Below are positions 28,201-43,200 of a DNA stretch of 64,000 bases, in pieces (positions within the stretch are counted from its first letter, which is position 1; each line of letters begins with the position of its first letter). A model generated the notes under the pieces. The model was not told where the DNA came from and searched no databases. It worked only from the letters and a program-made list of their open reading frames with translations. The stretch comes from Saturnia japonica (Eukaryota > Arthropoda > Insecta > Lepidoptera > Saturniidae). The stretch covers positions 2,756,930 to 2,820,929 of the forward strand of contig CM065325.1 in the NCBI GenBank assembly GCA_033032175.1. Direction: 5' to 3'. The position numbers and the translations under genes were made by a program.

Positions 28201-31200
28201 CTGTGCGGGCGTTTATTATGCAATAATTACTTATGTTATGTACGTACGATCAAGTTCAAAATGAACCGAAGGCAATTGCCCACCATTCACGATGAGAATT
28301 AAAGAGCGTCAATGCCGTATCTACTTATAAAATATTATTGAGTAAATAGCAAATAGTTAACGCACCGTAGAGTCTCCATTCATCCCAGGCGGTGGACTAG
28401 CGCAAATGTCAACGGGCATCGCGGACGGTGGCGTGGGTAACTTCTCCTGTGACGTCACGTTATTTGGCAACAGAGGCAGCGGCGTCTCCGATGGTTCTTC
28501 GTCACTCTCCTTGTTGCAGATCCTGACGAAAGTAATGAAATTAAAATTAACCAATAGTTATAACATATTATTACAATTCATACTAATGAGCATAGCCAGG
28601 ATTTTGACCAAAACAAATGTTAAGTTTTAAAAAAATACTTAACTTGTCAATATGACTCTATAAAACCTGATCGTAAGTACAGTACAGTCCACAAACAACG
28701 GAGACCGTCGGTGACAGATTCCATAAACAAACGTCCCATCATGGAGGTCTGTTGAAATGCTTCTTCACGTCTCGTTTGACCATATATCATAGGAAGGACG
28801 GAAAACGTTGGCTGCAAAACCGTTCTACATCGGCACTGTTGCAACGCGATTACCATTTGGGGGGCTTGGGAGGGGGGGGGGGGGCAGTTGCCTTTCGTCA
28901 TTCATAAGGCAGGACGCCATATGCGTGGTAAAAGTGGTTACAAATTTAAATGATAAACTTTTCAAGATAAACGCTACATACACAAGTTGTTTATTTACAA
29001 ACATTTTAGTCTTTTGTAAAATGTTACCCATTATTCTCAGGTGGTATTTGTGGCAGCGGTGGTGGTGGTGGGGATATCGGCGCATCCTTCGCGGGCACTT
29101 CGGACGCCGGCCGCGGTATCACGGCTTCGTATATAGGTTCTTTTCCATTCAGGAGATTAATCTTACCATTGGGTATTACGCCGTTCGTTAGCTCCGGCGG
29201 TGTTGTATCTGTCATGAAATACATGAATTTATTTACACCGATTTATCACCAGCTTTTGTTCGTGAGTCTCACATATTTATTGATTTAACTGTTTACGTAA
29301 TCTAAACGAAAAGTACACGTATAAGGTATAGAGATCGTGATTAATTACCGTTTTCTATTGTATTTGTTTACGTCTACTAGTTTATTTAAAATCCAAATTA
29401 AGCAAAAAGCAAGTTATCGAAATATTATTATAATAAAATTCTGCAATTAAAATAAATTAGGAAAAATCGCGAAAAATTTGAGAACATAAACATATATATT
29501 AAATAATGTTGAATACGTTAACCTGCGCGTGCGCGTGAGTAACCAATCAGCGACGACAGCAATTGAAACCTTTTTTAGGACAACTATCGCTGTAGGCCTG
29601 CAAGGCCTTTCACAGCTCCACCAAGCATTGCGCAGAAAACACTCAGCCGAAATTGCAACAAGCGCTGATTAGTAGGACACGACAGTTGTTTCCGATTGGA
29701 TACCAACAATTATACACCAGGTGTATGACCCGCCATATTGGCATGCTTAATAACCATGTCGCGTTTCGGTATCGGGCGGTGTACATCTAGTAATTAACCG
29801 GAATGGTATGGATCTACGACTGGGTTATGACTTGCGACCACCATGCACACAATGATAAACCCATCATAGTGACTATTTTGGTTTGTCGCGTTTTGGGATC
29901 AGCCAATGTTTATCCAGCTGTAGCGAGGTTTGCAGGCCGACGTGTCAACGGCGAGTGATTGCCGAGTGTTTACCATCAGACACACAGTGCCGTCACATTG
30001 TAATGCTATTATAAAAATAGACAAAAGCGCAAAGGCTTGGACTTGGGTTATTACCGTACATACAATTCCGCGAATAGAATCTGACTAACTATCCATTCGT
30101 TCTAACTATACCATTGATACATTGCAATCGTTTAAAGAAATAAAACGTCATGTCTCCCCCACTTGTATCCAAGAATCGACTACAGCACGACTCGTATTGG
30201 AAGTTAATAAAGAAGAATTTAATTACCTTTAGCTGGTGGCGGCGGTGGTGGCCCGACAGGCTCCGGCAGTGTACATTGCGCTGGCGGTGGTGGGAACACG
30301 GGAGAATCGTCCACGACCAGGTCTAATGGCGGGGGCGGTGGCATAATTAAAGATGACGACATCGCGTCGCCGTTCATTGGCGGCGAACCGTTCAGTGACG
30401 TCAACCCGTTCATCGATGACGTCATCGACTGCGCCGGCGGGGATATCACTCTTTGTAAGGGGAGAGTGTTGGGCGGCGGAGGGGGGATCGCGTCCGAAGG
30501 TGCTCCGTCTGGTTTCCGCTGCGCCTCCGTACGGGATTTGCTCAGTTCGTTCATTTCGGCCGCCAGAACATGTTCCAGCTGTGATAAATTATTAATTTGT
30601 GTCAAGGATGATTAATTCTAGGCATATTATTATTTTAAATTCAATTAGATTATTGAACTTTATTGAGCTTTAGATATACTGACAATGAAAGTATAGGGTA
30701 AAAATGGTTTCACTGTTTGGTTTCGATATACGAGTATGAATTGCGGTATTATATGTGTTTTATAATATCTCTTTATTTGGACCTAAATAAACACTAAAAC
30801 CCGTCCGTTTCGCTATGCGTATTCGTTATGTCCTCATAAAAATCCATTCAATCGTTTGAGCGTGATTGATGGACAAACATTGAAACAATTATTTTTAGCT
30901 ATTTGTCTATTTTCCGTAATAAATAAACATAGCACACAAGCTTTAATTGTTTGAATAATTAATAGGCAACCGGATAGTTATCACAAATACATAATATGAA
31001 ATGGAAATGAAAAGAATCTCCCTAATGTTATAATCATTATTAAATTAATTGTTTTGTGAAATAATATTGATTTATATTTTTAAATTAATAAAAAAAAGAT
31101 TGCCTTCACGGGACGCAATGTGTATGGTGGTCGCGATCCCAACCAACTGCGTATAATCTATCCATGTTTTAACATGAAACTTTAAAATGATTCAGCGTGT

Positions 31201-34200
31201 CTATTAAATAAAAACGAACTCGGCTCTACATCGCCAACGGTGGCCAAAGCTTCACCACGCCAACAATCGGTCTGACCCGCCGCATTAGATGTTTTACATA
31301 AATAAGATCGAATATTTTGTGCTGTTCTTCATGTCAAATGAAACACCAATAACATCGTATGACGTCATTCGTGTGTAAGCGAACGTTACGCAATTGGTGC
31401 GTTGAGCACATCTGTTGTTTCCTTATAATTTTCTGCGTTTATTTGGTACCTGCTCTACATAAGACATTACGATCTCTTCAATATCGTTTACCCGACAATT
31501 AAAAATATATTATATATTTAGACGTTACTTTAAATACTTATAATCCATTATTTATGTGAAACTATATTTTTCCTAGCTATATAAATAAATAATGATTAAT
31601 AATTAACACTTTTAAAAAAAGTTGTCCGGTGGCTTATTGACACAAAAACACTTTTCAGAAATAATATAGAGGTATTAGATTGTTTGTTACCTCCTGGTGA
31701 AGATCGTCGGCAAGGCGCTCCATGGAGTCTCCGATCTCCGCTATTGTAAGCTGGTGAGCGTCTGGTTCACCGTCGGGTGCGCCGCGCTGCGTCGGCACGT
31801 CCGCGAGGAAGTCGAATAGGTTGTCCAGATTCACCGACTCGGCACGAGCGCTCGCCGCGCACGACAACCCGCGCAGTTGGTCTGCCATCGTCTCCAGCTC
31901 CGCGCGTTCTTGGTTAGCTTTCTCTTGGAGACTGTGAGTAAAAAAATATTCATCGATTTCGATCTTCATCAGTAAGACAGCTGCCAACCCCACCTTTTGG
32001 ACAGGAATAGTTTAAGTTATTGAACTTTAAGTCAGATCCTCTGGACTTAGTGTTACCCATCTTCGGCCATATTATCACTAAACCTCAGGTGAGATATTAT
32101 GAAATGTTATATACTAAGAATCTTTAAAAAAGTGCTTTAAGGATATCACTGTATTTTTAAAAAAATTATATCGAGTGTGACTATCTCCATCACAATAAAA
32201 CAAGATGTTTAGCAAGTAACGACTATCACCATCTCGATTCTCAGCATCTCGACTGGCCATAGTCAGCAGCAATATGGTCTACCGCAAGCTTCACTGGTGA
32301 ATAACATCGAATGTGACTAGTTTCACCACGATAAAGCAAGATGTTTAGCAAATAACTTCATGGTGTAGACTTTTCATTATAATTTGTAAATATTCACTTC
32401 GTATGGCGTCTAAAAAGAATATTTTCAAATATATTTTTAAAATGAAACTTGTTATGGTCGGAATCCTTTTTGAAAAGTATCATACTACACAACTGGTAAG
32501 TAAACATTTCAAAATATGTTAATTGAAGTCATATAATAACGTACCTGTTTCGCTCCTCTCTGATTTTGATTTCCTGGTTGACCCTCTTCATCTCTCGGAG
32601 CGCAGCGGCGACCTCCCTGGCGAAGGCACCGCGCAGATGGCGCTGCAGCGTGAGGGCGGCGCGGCGCACGCGCAAGAAGGTGTACCGTTCCTTCCAACCG
32701 CGCCACGCCGCTTGCAGTACGACGGCCGCGTTGCGCCATTGTAAGTACTGTCGCCGTTTCACGCTGCCCTTGTACCACTGTACAACAATATTTAAATTGA
32801 CAATCACTAATGTCAAACAAAAAATAATGTCACATTTATTTTTGTAGTGTTGTACTACCGTATATTTTACACTATAGTTATTTTAATCGAAACATTTTAA
32901 ATATCGAATTGAGGGGTTTTATTTATCTATTTAAATATTTTGCGTTATTTACTATTATCATTACATAATTCGAGGAACTATAAAATGAAATATATAATAT
33001 TGCGAATAACTAAAAAAAAAAACGAATAAAAGAACGCTTTGGTTTACCCACGAGAGATGCGAATTTGTCTCCCGTATTCGGGCTTCACATATGAAGGGGT
33101 CAATGTTTTTTTTTACTTATCAATAGATATATCTCATACGGGTTTACAATTAGTACCGATTGGTGACAACACTATTGGCACACCTGCGTCATAGCTTGGG
33201 TCAAGGCATTGCGGGTTGACACATTTTATTGCTATGAGTATTTCGTTAGTTTTCCTTTAAAATGATTTCAAGTATATATTTTACTTTTTGTAGGAGTAAA
33301 GCCGAAGATTGCAACAGGATAGTTCTCTTAGCTTCGAGCGGCGAGTGTACCGACGTTCTCATGAATATTTTAGTGTGCCCGATCTGCCAGTCACTCTGTG
33401 GCGCATTCACCAACGATGTTATAGTTCTGAAACAAATATAACAACTTCTCTTATCAAATAACAAAGACAAAACTGTTGAAAGATGACTCCTTACTTATCA
33501 TAACTCAAACGAAGCTCAATTATAATAACTTCTGATTCGCAATTATCAAGGCGAATAGGTATCAAATTCCGGAAGAAAGCAATCCTTCTTAAAAATCTGG
33601 AATTATCGAACACTTGCCGTAGCTTATCCAACATGTATATAGTAGTTGAAGCTTGCTTAATTTGAAAGTATAGTGACGCTCCAACTTGGCTTTCGTTCTT
33701 GCATCATATGCTGTTGCTACGTTTGCTGCGTGCTTAGCCTAGATGCACATGTCTATGCTTTCTAGTATAAGTAAATTTGTCATAGTAAAAACCCACTCAT
33801 GGTAATTTTCTCTTCCTCGCGACTCAGGCACGTTCATGGATACGAGTTCGTCACCATTTCTGTTCGAGTCCAGTACCCCAACGCAGTCTCTATATTTTCT
33901 AAGACTAAATAATATCTCTGATTTTATTCTCGACACAAAACATCCATGTCAAAAATATTAAACATTGAAATACATTTTACTATTACAATAGGCTTAAATA
34001 TTGATATTATATGGTACAAATGTAAAAGGTACTAATGTAACGGGATTTTTACAGGGTGATAATTGTGACAAATTTAGCAACTGTTGCCATTTTCTCTTTA
34101 ATTTTGATAATGTTAAATCTTTATTGAATTATTGCAACAGAATACTTTATCATTTTTAGTCATTGTACCCTCAGTAATACCAAAAAAGAAAAGAGGTTCA

Positions 34201-37200
34201 GGTTCATAAAGCTCTTTTATAATAAAACATCTCAATAATAACATCCGCTCCTTTGCTGTCCCGTGGCATTCCTACCATTAGGCTGCCTGTCCAGTGAAGC
34301 GGGGCTGTTCAAATTTCGACCAATAGAATTGCATAAAAATCTAGAGATGCAATTCTATTGGTTGAAATTTTCACAGCTCCGCTCCGCTCCAATAGACAAG
34401 TAGCCTTAAATCCGTGTTTATATTAGTTGAGTTACACTTACGCTATATCAGGTTCCTTTGGCCTCGGATGTGGCAGTAGACACCTGTACCTAGCCTGGAA
34501 CATCGGTGTGGGCAAGTGGACGGGGTATCCGTCGCGGCGTATCCGCACGATCTCGTTCATTCCGAGGTATCGCAACTGTTCCAATACTAATTGATCGTTG
34601 TATTTACCCGCTTCCTTGTTTTCATTTGGCTTTATACAACGCACATACCTGTAGAACGATAACCTTTTTAAACTTGTAATTTTTTTTAAAGCTTTCAAAA
34701 ATTTTAAAAATAAATAAAAGACGTCCGATTTTAGTAACAGATTTATTAGAAAGCAATATTGTCATAGATTTAAATTTTTTCTTATTATTTCTACGTGACA
34801 AATCATGTTCGATTAATTATTATCCTCAATACAATATATTTTTACAACAAATTCGTTTTATACAGACCAGTTTTTGTTAAATACATAATATAAAATGTCT
34901 GTAAAAATTCATGATGTATTTAAAGGATATCTTAAAATTACATAATAATGTTTTAAAATTACTATGAATGTGCGGGGAAGTGATTATAAAATAAATAGAT
35001 ATAGATGTTATTTTGACAGAACTAAGTATTTATGTAATTTGGAGAGTGCTTACCATACATCAGTAGCTTGTAGCATATCTACAAGCGATTGTAATTGTGC
35101 TCTGAACGTGTCGACAACTGTCGGTCGGCCTTTTGACGTTCCGCGTTGCATTGTACCCGTAGAGTTTGGACTTGACAGGGATAAATCCTGGATAAATATA
35201 AAGCTATTTTATTTATTTATAAAATGATACTGCTAAAGAGAAGAAACTAGGGTTATACTAATGATATGTGAATATAAAGACTTTACATTCCGAATTAAAG
35301 CAGCACACATATTTTCTTACTCAATAAATTTGAATAATCAAATTCTTAGTTACACAATAATAATTTACAAGTATGCTTATATACATATTGAGATAAATAA
35401 AAAATAACGGGTTGCACTCCGGGAGTGCCGATAGAAGTGAAAACTTAGTTATTGGGTTATGAATTGCATTTTATTTATGAAATGTATTTTATTCATTATT
35501 AGAAACATTGAAATAAATACATTTAATAATCTTTTATGAAAGACGCGTTCGCGGTCTGCGATATGTACATGCATATACGCACACACTATAGCTGCGTCTC
35601 GTAACGGTGTCGCGAATCCAGAGATTTTATCTCATCTAAAAATATGCGTACCGCGCTAAAAGAAGTTTTCACTTCAAAAAATATCATATAAATGAAAAAC
35701 TCTTTCCATTGCCCGATGTTAGTCAAAATTGGTTCAACGTATAATATTAAGGTTATGATACATTTTTACAGATATCTAAGAAATTTGATAATTTCGATTA
35801 AAAAACTGTCATACATTGAAATTTATTAAGTTTCATTAAACCAAACGCGTAGGTATAGGAGAAAATATATCGAAGTAATACATATATACTTATAGGTATA
35901 CATACAAGTTATAAATTTTAAAATGTTTCCTACCGTTTCTAATGATTGAATCATTTAAATAGCTCTCACGTAATCCTTGAAATTAACTAACACAGATACT
36001 ATAATTAATATGCCCGAAAGAAATCGGAACAGGTTAAATATTGAAAAAGCAACTTACATTTCCCGGCGGCGCCAAATCTTGCACATAATCCGCTAGCTCC
36101 CTTACAAACGGGTTTGCCGATCTACTCAGATGGTCGATAAAGGCGTCTTGTTGAGTATCTCTATTTTTATCGACAAATCCGTGGACGCTGTACGATACAG
36201 CGCCCGCGTAGTGCTGTACTCCAAACTCTTCCTCCCATTTTCGACGAGACCCTTTGACGAAACTCTGGTGATCACCAAACTCGCCTTGGATGTTTGTTAA
36301 GTAAGCGCTGTCAGACCCCTGAAAAGAGTGATATTTTTGAATAACCTGTGTAGCGACACACAGCGACGTCTATCGAGCCACATAAGACACATCCTACTAT
36401 CCTACATTGCGCTATAGAAATTAACTCAATCGTTGAGCATATATACAAGAACCCGACTACAACCGTTGGGCAGCTGCCCGCCAGACATAACACCCGGCTG
36501 GTCGGTGGATCCTCCCTTTGCAATGGTTTTTCTACACCTGTAATTTTCATCAATAACCTGTTTTTTATTACCAAGTAATTACGGCATGACAATCATTTAT
36601 TATTATTACGATCTTTTAAAAAATGCAATATTTTCGAACCCTACATAAATATTCGAATATCTAAGTCTAGAATTAACCACAAACGTGGAGTAATAAAACG
36701 TTATCTAAGGCGTCGCGGTCGCACGGAACAAGCACACTTTTGAGCACTTATCGGTCCAATCACGTAAGCAAATAAACAGTTCCCAAAAATAGCTTGAAGA
36801 ATTTTTTACTCTTCCTTTAAACGTTATCGGTATATCATAAATACATCAACGTAACTTTTGAGATTCCGAGCACTCGTTTTTATCAGATACATAAACTAGC
36901 CAATTTCCGACTAGCCAAGTAGCCTTTCTGCAATCACTAACGCTGAGACGCTGATCCAGTGCTTTAACGTTAAGACGTCAAATCCATAAATTTTTTTCGT
37001 TTTCGTTAACGTTAACGATTGTAGAAAGGCAGTTTGGCTAGGCCCCCAGTTCTGTTACTGGCATTCAAGCGAATAGAGAAACGATAAACGTATGAAATCT
37101 ACAATATAACTACCATAGAGATTTTAAGTGCAACCATAGAGTTATTGTATTGAATTTTTCTTTGGACGTCGACTGCGTCTGAGAACACCTGTGATAGGGA

Positions 37201-40200
37201 GTTTGTTCTACTTTTGTGTTTTTGTCGGATATATTTTTATGTCTTGTTAAAAAATATGTACTAAAGGCATTATATATTTAAAAGCGTTGAATGCTTATTA
37301 ATTTACCTTTGGCATATGACACTGTTCGCTGAGCAATTTGAGCAGACTTCTAGGAGGTTTTTCCAACAGCTCAAGACATGCGGCGTTGTCAGTAAACTGT
37401 ATTTGATTGTATACTATACCCTCTTGACGGTACTGTAAAAGAAGAAAGTAAATTTATTCTGTGAGCACGTTAATTGTATTTCCAGAAGTTTTAATCTGTC
37501 AAGCGGTAGTTTCATTTTGATTCATAAACTTATGTCATTTGGCCGTATATTATGAAATATTAGTGACATTTTTACATGATCTAGGTTGTTATTGTGAACA
37601 GTGAAGTGGATTTGTCAATAATAAATAGACACATGCATTTTGAATACAAACAAAAACTCCCTGGTCCGATCTAGTAAGGCGAAGATGTTAACATGCTAAG
37701 CCTAGTGGGGAATAAGTTCTCAAGTGGAGCTGCTGGAAGAAACTTATAGGTGCTTTGTGACAGTTTTTCAACTTGACACCATGCAATGGTATCATCACGA
37801 TGCTTTCCTTTAACGAACTCAGGCTTATTGCAGAAATTAGAACTTAAGACCATTGACGTCGTGCCCATAAAAGCTACCATTGAGCAATTACCCAATAAGA
37901 AGAAGAATTTCCTCAAAACTAGACAAAAACTTATTTAAATATACATAGTAAGTCATAGTTAGAAAAACTCACAATTTCTTGTTCCAAGGCAAAGACATAA
38001 TTATTAAAGAACATGTGTAGTTTCTCGTTGGCGTAATTGATGCAGAGTTGTTCGAGCGAGTTGGCAGCGAAGTTCTCAAAGCCGAATATATCGAGCACTC
38101 CGAGGGCGCGCGGCGCCTCGCGACCCGGCGTAGCACAGCTGTTCACGTGACGCACGAGCCACGCGAACGTGCGCGCGTACAGTGCACGCGACATCGCGTG
38201 ACGGTTCTCGCGGGCCTAAACACATACATTTATTGCAATAAAACCATATAACATCAATTTGCATTTGCTACGGTGGTTTTTGAGACTTTGTATTTAGTCG
38301 TTTAGTACTGGATAGGCAAAGAAAAACCGTAGGTATATAATGCTCAGGTTGAAAGTTATTAAAATTAGCTGCAGGGCCGGCTTTTAGGTATGTACGACCC
38401 AGGTGATCGGCCCGAGCGCCATGATCGAACAGGCATTGCAAGCTGAGCAACCGTCTCTGAATTTGCACATATTGTTGCCTTATACCTCACAATCCTTCCT
38501 AGCCCCTAAAAAGCGATACCTGATGGATTCCAAGCCAAAGAAGCAAACGCCTAAGCGAAAAAGATAAGCTGCTCATTGACAACTGCGGGCCACAAATGCC
38601 GGTTCAGTTGATCACGCTTAATTAACAACATACAAACATTTTATGCCCACCTCATGAAGCCGAAGCGGTATATCAGTGACATTGCCTCGAACATTAATCT
38701 GTCGTTCCAAGAGAACACGCTGCGCAGTCGGCGGCGCCAGCCCAAGTAAACTGGCGACTGCATCCACAGCTTCAGTATCCTCCGGCGCTAGGGCTGTACG
38801 TTCGCCGTCTACATCCTGAAAATGATATTATATTTTATATACTTTTCAACTTATAAAAATGTAAATTAATCATAATATCGATTTTTTATTGATTGTACAG
38901 TGTGATAACTGGGAAACATTAAAAGGAGGCAATACGCTAGGGTATGAAGACCTATAATGTTCAATCTTAAATATTTTGAATTATTTTTTGCTATCATAAC
39001 AATAGGCAAGAAATAGGAAACAGTTACGACTTTTATATCATGCGCTAATATTATAAAGAGGTAAAATTTATGTTTGTAGGAGGTGAGGATCTGGAATTAC
39101 TAAACCAACTATGAAAATTCTTTCACTGACAGAAAGATATGTTCTTCCAATGTTATATCTAATTTTTTAAATTTTGTAGTGTTATTAACGCTAAGGAAGT
39201 CGAGAGCGGTTGCTAGTTATGTAATAATTAACGATAAATAACAAATCTGTTGATTTAGTATATTTCTTAGAGTACAAATCATAAATAAAATAAAATATTT
39301 TTAAGTACATAATATTTGCTGCAGCCCTATGGGAATCTGACGTGGCACGTCAGACTGGCCGGAGATAAACGACGTCGTTGCGTCCCGTCGCGTCGTCTGT
39401 CGGCGACGTCGCACAACACTTTCACTAAACAGTTACATAGCTTCAAGTTCATTTAATCCCTTTATTTATAGCATTCAAGTATTTATATGTAAGTGTTTTC
39501 AGCTAACTTTCATTGAATCTTGTGTGATAGGGATCTCTGTGAGTCTACGAAGTTAATACCTTAGAACTTTTTGTAATATCTCTCCTTAGAAGGTATTATG
39601 ATGAAGTTAGCTATCAGTGACGATAATAATAATAATTATTATTATTATTACTCTTCTAAACGCTTCAAAAGGAGTGTAATTTAAAAAACAAAAATTTTTT
39701 TTTGATGATACCTGAAATTGCACGTTCCCGAGCCACAATACCGCTGCGAGTACTTTAAACAAGCCCTCGCACATATGCGGCGGCACCTGAAGTACTGTGA
39801 GTGCCAACTGAAGGGCTTCCAGTTTGCCTTGCTCCCCACCGCGACCCTTCAGAGCCTCGTCGTCCTCAGACCTCAGATATTTAAACAGTACGCCCTCTCG
39901 CAGTCTCAACGTGTTTCGGAGTTCTGCATTATGCTGTAATATCCCAGTAATTATATATTAGCTAATAAATATATTTTAATAACTGTGTCATTCGTTTACA
40001 TACACTGCTATAACTTTTTAAAATCGTTTATTAGTTTCAGCGTTGTGACCAAGTGGCCCAAGATGGTGCCATGTAACCCTACTGGAGGAATTGATTCTCA
40101 AGTGTAGCTTCCGGAACACACCTATAGGTGCTTCGCGACAAATTTCATCATGAGGCTAGTAGATAGCCAGACAGGTATTAGAAAATGCCCTAACTCTATG

Positions 40201-43200
40201 CTTTTGGATTTCATCACGATGTTTTCCTTCACTGAAAACAAAGGTTCATTGTAGGTACAAATCGAACGCAAGTCGATCGACGTGCTGTCCGAACAAGCCA
40301 TCATTGCTTCTGAATTCTAAATGGCTGCAAGAAGAAGCGGCTAAGAAGTTTTATCGTATATTATAGGTACGTTGATTTCTAACCTTAGTGCCTTCGACGA
40401 GTTGGTAGAAAACATGGTAATTTGTCTCTCTGGGCGCTGGACCCGTGATCCGGGCGCGCTCTAACAAAAAGTCTCGAAGCACAGCGCCCCTGATCCCGCC
40501 GCGATGATCCAACCGAACCTCAACGAACTTGCCGAACCTCGACGAATTATCATTGCGTACAGTTTTTGCATTACCTGTGTTTTGGAAAATTTTGTGTAAT
40601 TATGTACAGTTATTTTTAAAGAGGCCACCGGTCTATAGTCTGTATCATTCCTAAGAAGCCATATGTATATGAAGAGTGTAAGTCCAAGTAGTCAAAATTG
40701 TATTAATAAACACATAGTATTGTCTTATTTAGTCTACTAGCAAAAGAAGACCGAGTCACCCCCGAACTATCCGGAGGCGCTTTGTTGAAAATGAGGCTTC
40801 CTCGACTGGTTTCGGCCGAAAGATGCCGCGTGCGATAAAGTTAAAGGAGATATATTTTGCGAACCTATATGTCGCGACCTACATACGCGATATACCTTGC
40901 GAATATCTATATCTCTGAGGAGGAACTCTAGGATTACATCGACATCATGGTTATTTTCACTATATGGTAACACTTACAACTATGTTACATTGTGATTTTG
41001 TTCTTATTTGTCGGAAAACCAACACCAGGAACAACTATGATTTTCAAGACTTACAAGATTTTCAAGTCTTCGTATTAGACGAATGGTATTCCGTTTGCTT
41101 AGAATTTGTCTAAATTTAACTAACTATTTAACTGCAGAGTTTTGCATATTTACAAATGAGTTCACCTTTCGCAGATGAAATTCTGATACGCTGTGTACCT
41201 TCGTCTATCTGATCTCTCCACTTGATTGTTAATCCTGTATATAATGTCCGTAAACAAAACATTTCGAAATCGATATCACGAAGAATTTCATTTGAAATCT
41301 CACCAAAAGCTTCGAGAACTGTATTCGCTTCTAGTATTTGTTGTTCCGCCCACGAGGCTTGCCCGCCCGCTGCACATAAGTACTGCAATATCAGCTTCGT
41401 AGGTTTCAGTCTTCCCAGCGCCACTTTCACCCGATATCACAACCGACTGGTTCTTTTCTCCGTTCTTAAAATTAATTATATTTGATGTTTATATTCTAAT
41501 TTACAATAAATCCGGGTCAAAAAAGAAAATATCCATAGACCTGATTAAAAACTATGGAAATTGAAAATCCTTGGTCACACGTCTGTAGATATAATTTACT
41601 TTCTGTTCTTTGAGAACAGAGTTACTTGTTTGTTTGAACGCACCAATTTATGGACCTACCAGTCACATTTGAAAAATTATTTTTTTTTTCTATAACCTAA
41701 ATATAAGGAAGGTTAATGGCCATGTAAGACCACGCTAGGCCCTAACGAGCGGAGCAGTAACCATGAGCGTCAAGCAATCTGAAAAGCTGTAGGCAAATAC
41801 TAGAAGTGACAGCAACCATAGGCTACACGGGTGAGTTGGTGGCGTTGCGATATGGAGTGTTGGTCGAATAAACAAAATACGGGTGAAAAAGTGGGACCCA
41901 GCTAGTTTGTTATACGGCATCTATTGTATGAAGAAGTATTGGCGCTGAAATACACGCAAACTCTATTAAAAGCGGCATTGGATTAATGTTAGTAGATTTC
42001 AATGGTATTATGTTCTTATGATCGCGTGGACAAAACAGATTAGCATTTGTCCCTGTAAGATGACAACGTAGATTACTAATAGTCATAAGTCATCTCGGCT
42101 AATGTATCACAGACTGCGGTTACGAAGTAATATTATTACTCATTCTTTTACACAAATTCTCATGTCCTATTTATTATACCACTCGGCAATTTAACATGAC
42201 TGCAATATAAACTGGAACTGAGATCTTATATGTGTTATGTAAATTGAAATTGTAAAAACCTCAACAAAACCCTGAAACAAATAACTTAATATGCCTAAAT
42301 TTAATAAAACTGCTTACTTGTAGAGAACTGTAGGCAGACTCTGCCAAGGCAAACACATGTGGCGGCATCGTCCCGAAAGCTTTGTTCCTGTAGTTCTGCA
42401 TGTCCTCCTGTAAACACATAAACCTGTCGGGTAGCCATTTTATCTGCGTTACAGTACAACCGAACTTCAATCCCCGCGTTGTTTGAACGACACAAATATT
42501 TGGTTTTTCGATGCTACCTTATTTGTGAAACAAGAATTTTTTATACTATATTTTATGTATATTTCACTGGATAATTGTACGAAACGTTAGTTAATAAACA
42601 ATCTAGTCAGGTTGTAAACTGTCAATGGATTGTGAATGGACACCAATAATTTTGAATTTTTGAGGTTGTCTAGACAGCTACAGAACTACGCAGACTGGTC
42701 TACGGAACTACAGCTACACGGTAGCGCCTATCATGGTACGATCGGACGAACAAAGAAGTTCTCTAATTCTTACCTTTACCGTATCGTGTAGATGTGGAAG
42801 TCTCCCAGCTAACGTGTTCCTTCTTCTTATGATATCGGGTCCTTCAAACGAGGCGTGAAGAGACATTTCAGCAGGCCGGCATGGCATCAACAACTGGTGT
42901 TGAAATTTGTGTCTCCGACGCGACGGTCGCTATTGTTTGTGGACTGTACCGTGCCTACCAATAGGTGTTGTAGAGTCATTTTGCCGAACTAATATAAAAA
43001 AAGTAAAATGATGACAATAGGGCTTGAAAAATGTGAATTCATATCAGATAATTTTTTTGGGACTCGCCGGCTGATGTTAGGGCGCGCTCGCTTGGCTCGT
43101 GCGTTATGATTACAATTTTAGCTTAACCTAACCAATCCAGTTACTTTATAAACTCATGAAAATGTTACCGTTACATTGAGAATTTTAGTTTCCGTTCACA

